Assembly (NCBI GenBank): GCA_963632935.1
Contig: CAVGWA010000024.1
Span: 1-14,353 of the forward strand
DNA: 14,353 bases
Reading direction: 5' to 3'
Source of the DNA: Coprosoma sp963632935
GTDB taxonomy: Bacteria > Bacillota_I > Bacilli_A > RF39 > UBA660
Under the pieces are notes generated by a model. It was not told the origin of the DNA. It was given only the letters and a program-made list of their open reading frames with translations, and ran no database searches. The stretch's first letter is position 1. Every line of letters starts with the position of its first letter. Of this stretch, positions 14,234-14,353 are shown piece after piece. The position numbers were made by a program, and so were the translations under genes.

Positions 14234-14296
14234 ATGTCGTATGTTATATATGAGGAGATGGTTCCTCTAGAAAGGCTTACATATGACAAACAATAA
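14234..14296 (+). CDS. Possible 20-aa leader peptide
   Basis: ATG 14234 opens a 20-codon frame, MSYVIYEEMVPLERLTYDKQ, ending in TAA at 14294-14296. AAGGAAA near 14216-14222 is a possible but distant ribosome binding site. The frame overlaps the start of the next gene by 14 nt, the same geometry as at thrS, so it could couple translation. The evidence is weak for so short a frame. Confidence 0.2.
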   Translation: MSYVIYEEMVPLERLTYDKQ

Positions 14297-14353
14297 GGAA
14301 AAAAGATTTTTTAAGGCTTCAAGTAATTTAATGTTTAAAGCAATATTTTGCGA
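14283..14353 (+). CDS. Start of an unidentified gene (cut by the window end)
   Basis: ATG 14283 opens MTNNKEKRFFKASSNLMFKA followed by IFC, open to the last base. GAAAGG (14270-14275) is 7 nt upstream. The phrase NLMFKAIFC recalls the first residues of Rpn/PD-(D/E)XK nuclease family proteins, but 23 residues are too few to assign a family. Confidence 0.4.
   Translation, partial: MTNNKEKRFFKASSNLMFKAIFC

Noticed and set aside
14251..14268. Fluoride-riboswitch-like gagatgg...cctc hairpin
   Set aside because: Only a few bases resemble that class; the downstream pseudoknot and GCU helix are missing.
1..14353. A DGR reverse transcriptase or template repeat inside the window
   Set aside because: No long frame has reverse-transcriptase motifs such as YxDD with the usual neighbours, and no A-rich near-copy of 3961-4080 was seen on reading the window.

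Overview
The window comes from a very AT-rich low-GC Gram-positive bacterium (Bacillota, Bacilli side). The evidence is the dnaB-dnaI primosome pair, a threonine T-box leader in front of thrS, a SpoIIIAH-type protein and strong AGGAGG-like ribosome binding sites. TGA is used as a stop (first pilin gene, response regulator) and TGG for Trp, so it is not a code-4 mollicute. The protein style (prepilin N-termini fused to a DUF6273/C-type-lectin-like domain, LysRS with an extra tRNA-binding domain, ThrRS without TGS) resembles uncultured gut Bacilli such as RF39 or Erysipelotrichales relatives. That placement is inference. All convincing genes are on the + strand.

Layout: (1) 28-93 is a terminator of something upstream. 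A candidate promoter/operator and a small leader hairpin then precede dnaB (224-1495) and dnaI (1508-2428), which load the replicative helicase. (2) A stand-alone cassette between two terminators (2504-2540 and 4147-4177) holds a 476-aa prepilin-type surface protein. In the cluster as remembered from Bacillus subtilis, dnaB-dnaI lies close to thrS, so this cassette looks inserted. (3) A consensus promoter at 4200-4228 and a complete T-box leader drive an unknown 135-aa protein, thrS, a degenerate ADP-ribosylglycohydrolase-like gene and lysS, ending at a terminator overlapping the lysS stop (9275-9299). (4) An OmpR-type response regulator and a histidine kinase (ATGA overlap) sit next to a membrane-anchored Ser/Asn-rich protein with a predicted beta-helix. 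(5) A short pilin-like protein, a SpoIIIAH-like protein and the start of a further gene close the window.

The most striking signal is at the 3' end of the first pilin gene, about 3961-4080. Within one reading frame GC jumps from about 36% to about 52%, adenine falls from about 36% to about 17%, and 22 of 37 codons end in C. The segment encodes the last part of a lectin-like domain ending in GVAPVLYL and has a very GC-rich 3' end. This is what a variable region of a diversity-generating retroelement (DGR) looks like after adenine-directed mutagenesis. No reverse transcriptase or template repeat is in the window, so the element would have to act on this gene from elsewhere. The protein would be a type-IV-pilin-anchored, hypervariable binding protein.

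Other oddities: the T-box terminator hairpin carries the ribosome binding site of the first operon gene; the ADP-ribosylglycohydrolase homologue has lost its metal-site motifs; LysRS carries a C-terminal EMAPII/Trbp111-type domain; ThrRS lacks TGS; and lysS probably shares a threonine-controlled transcript.
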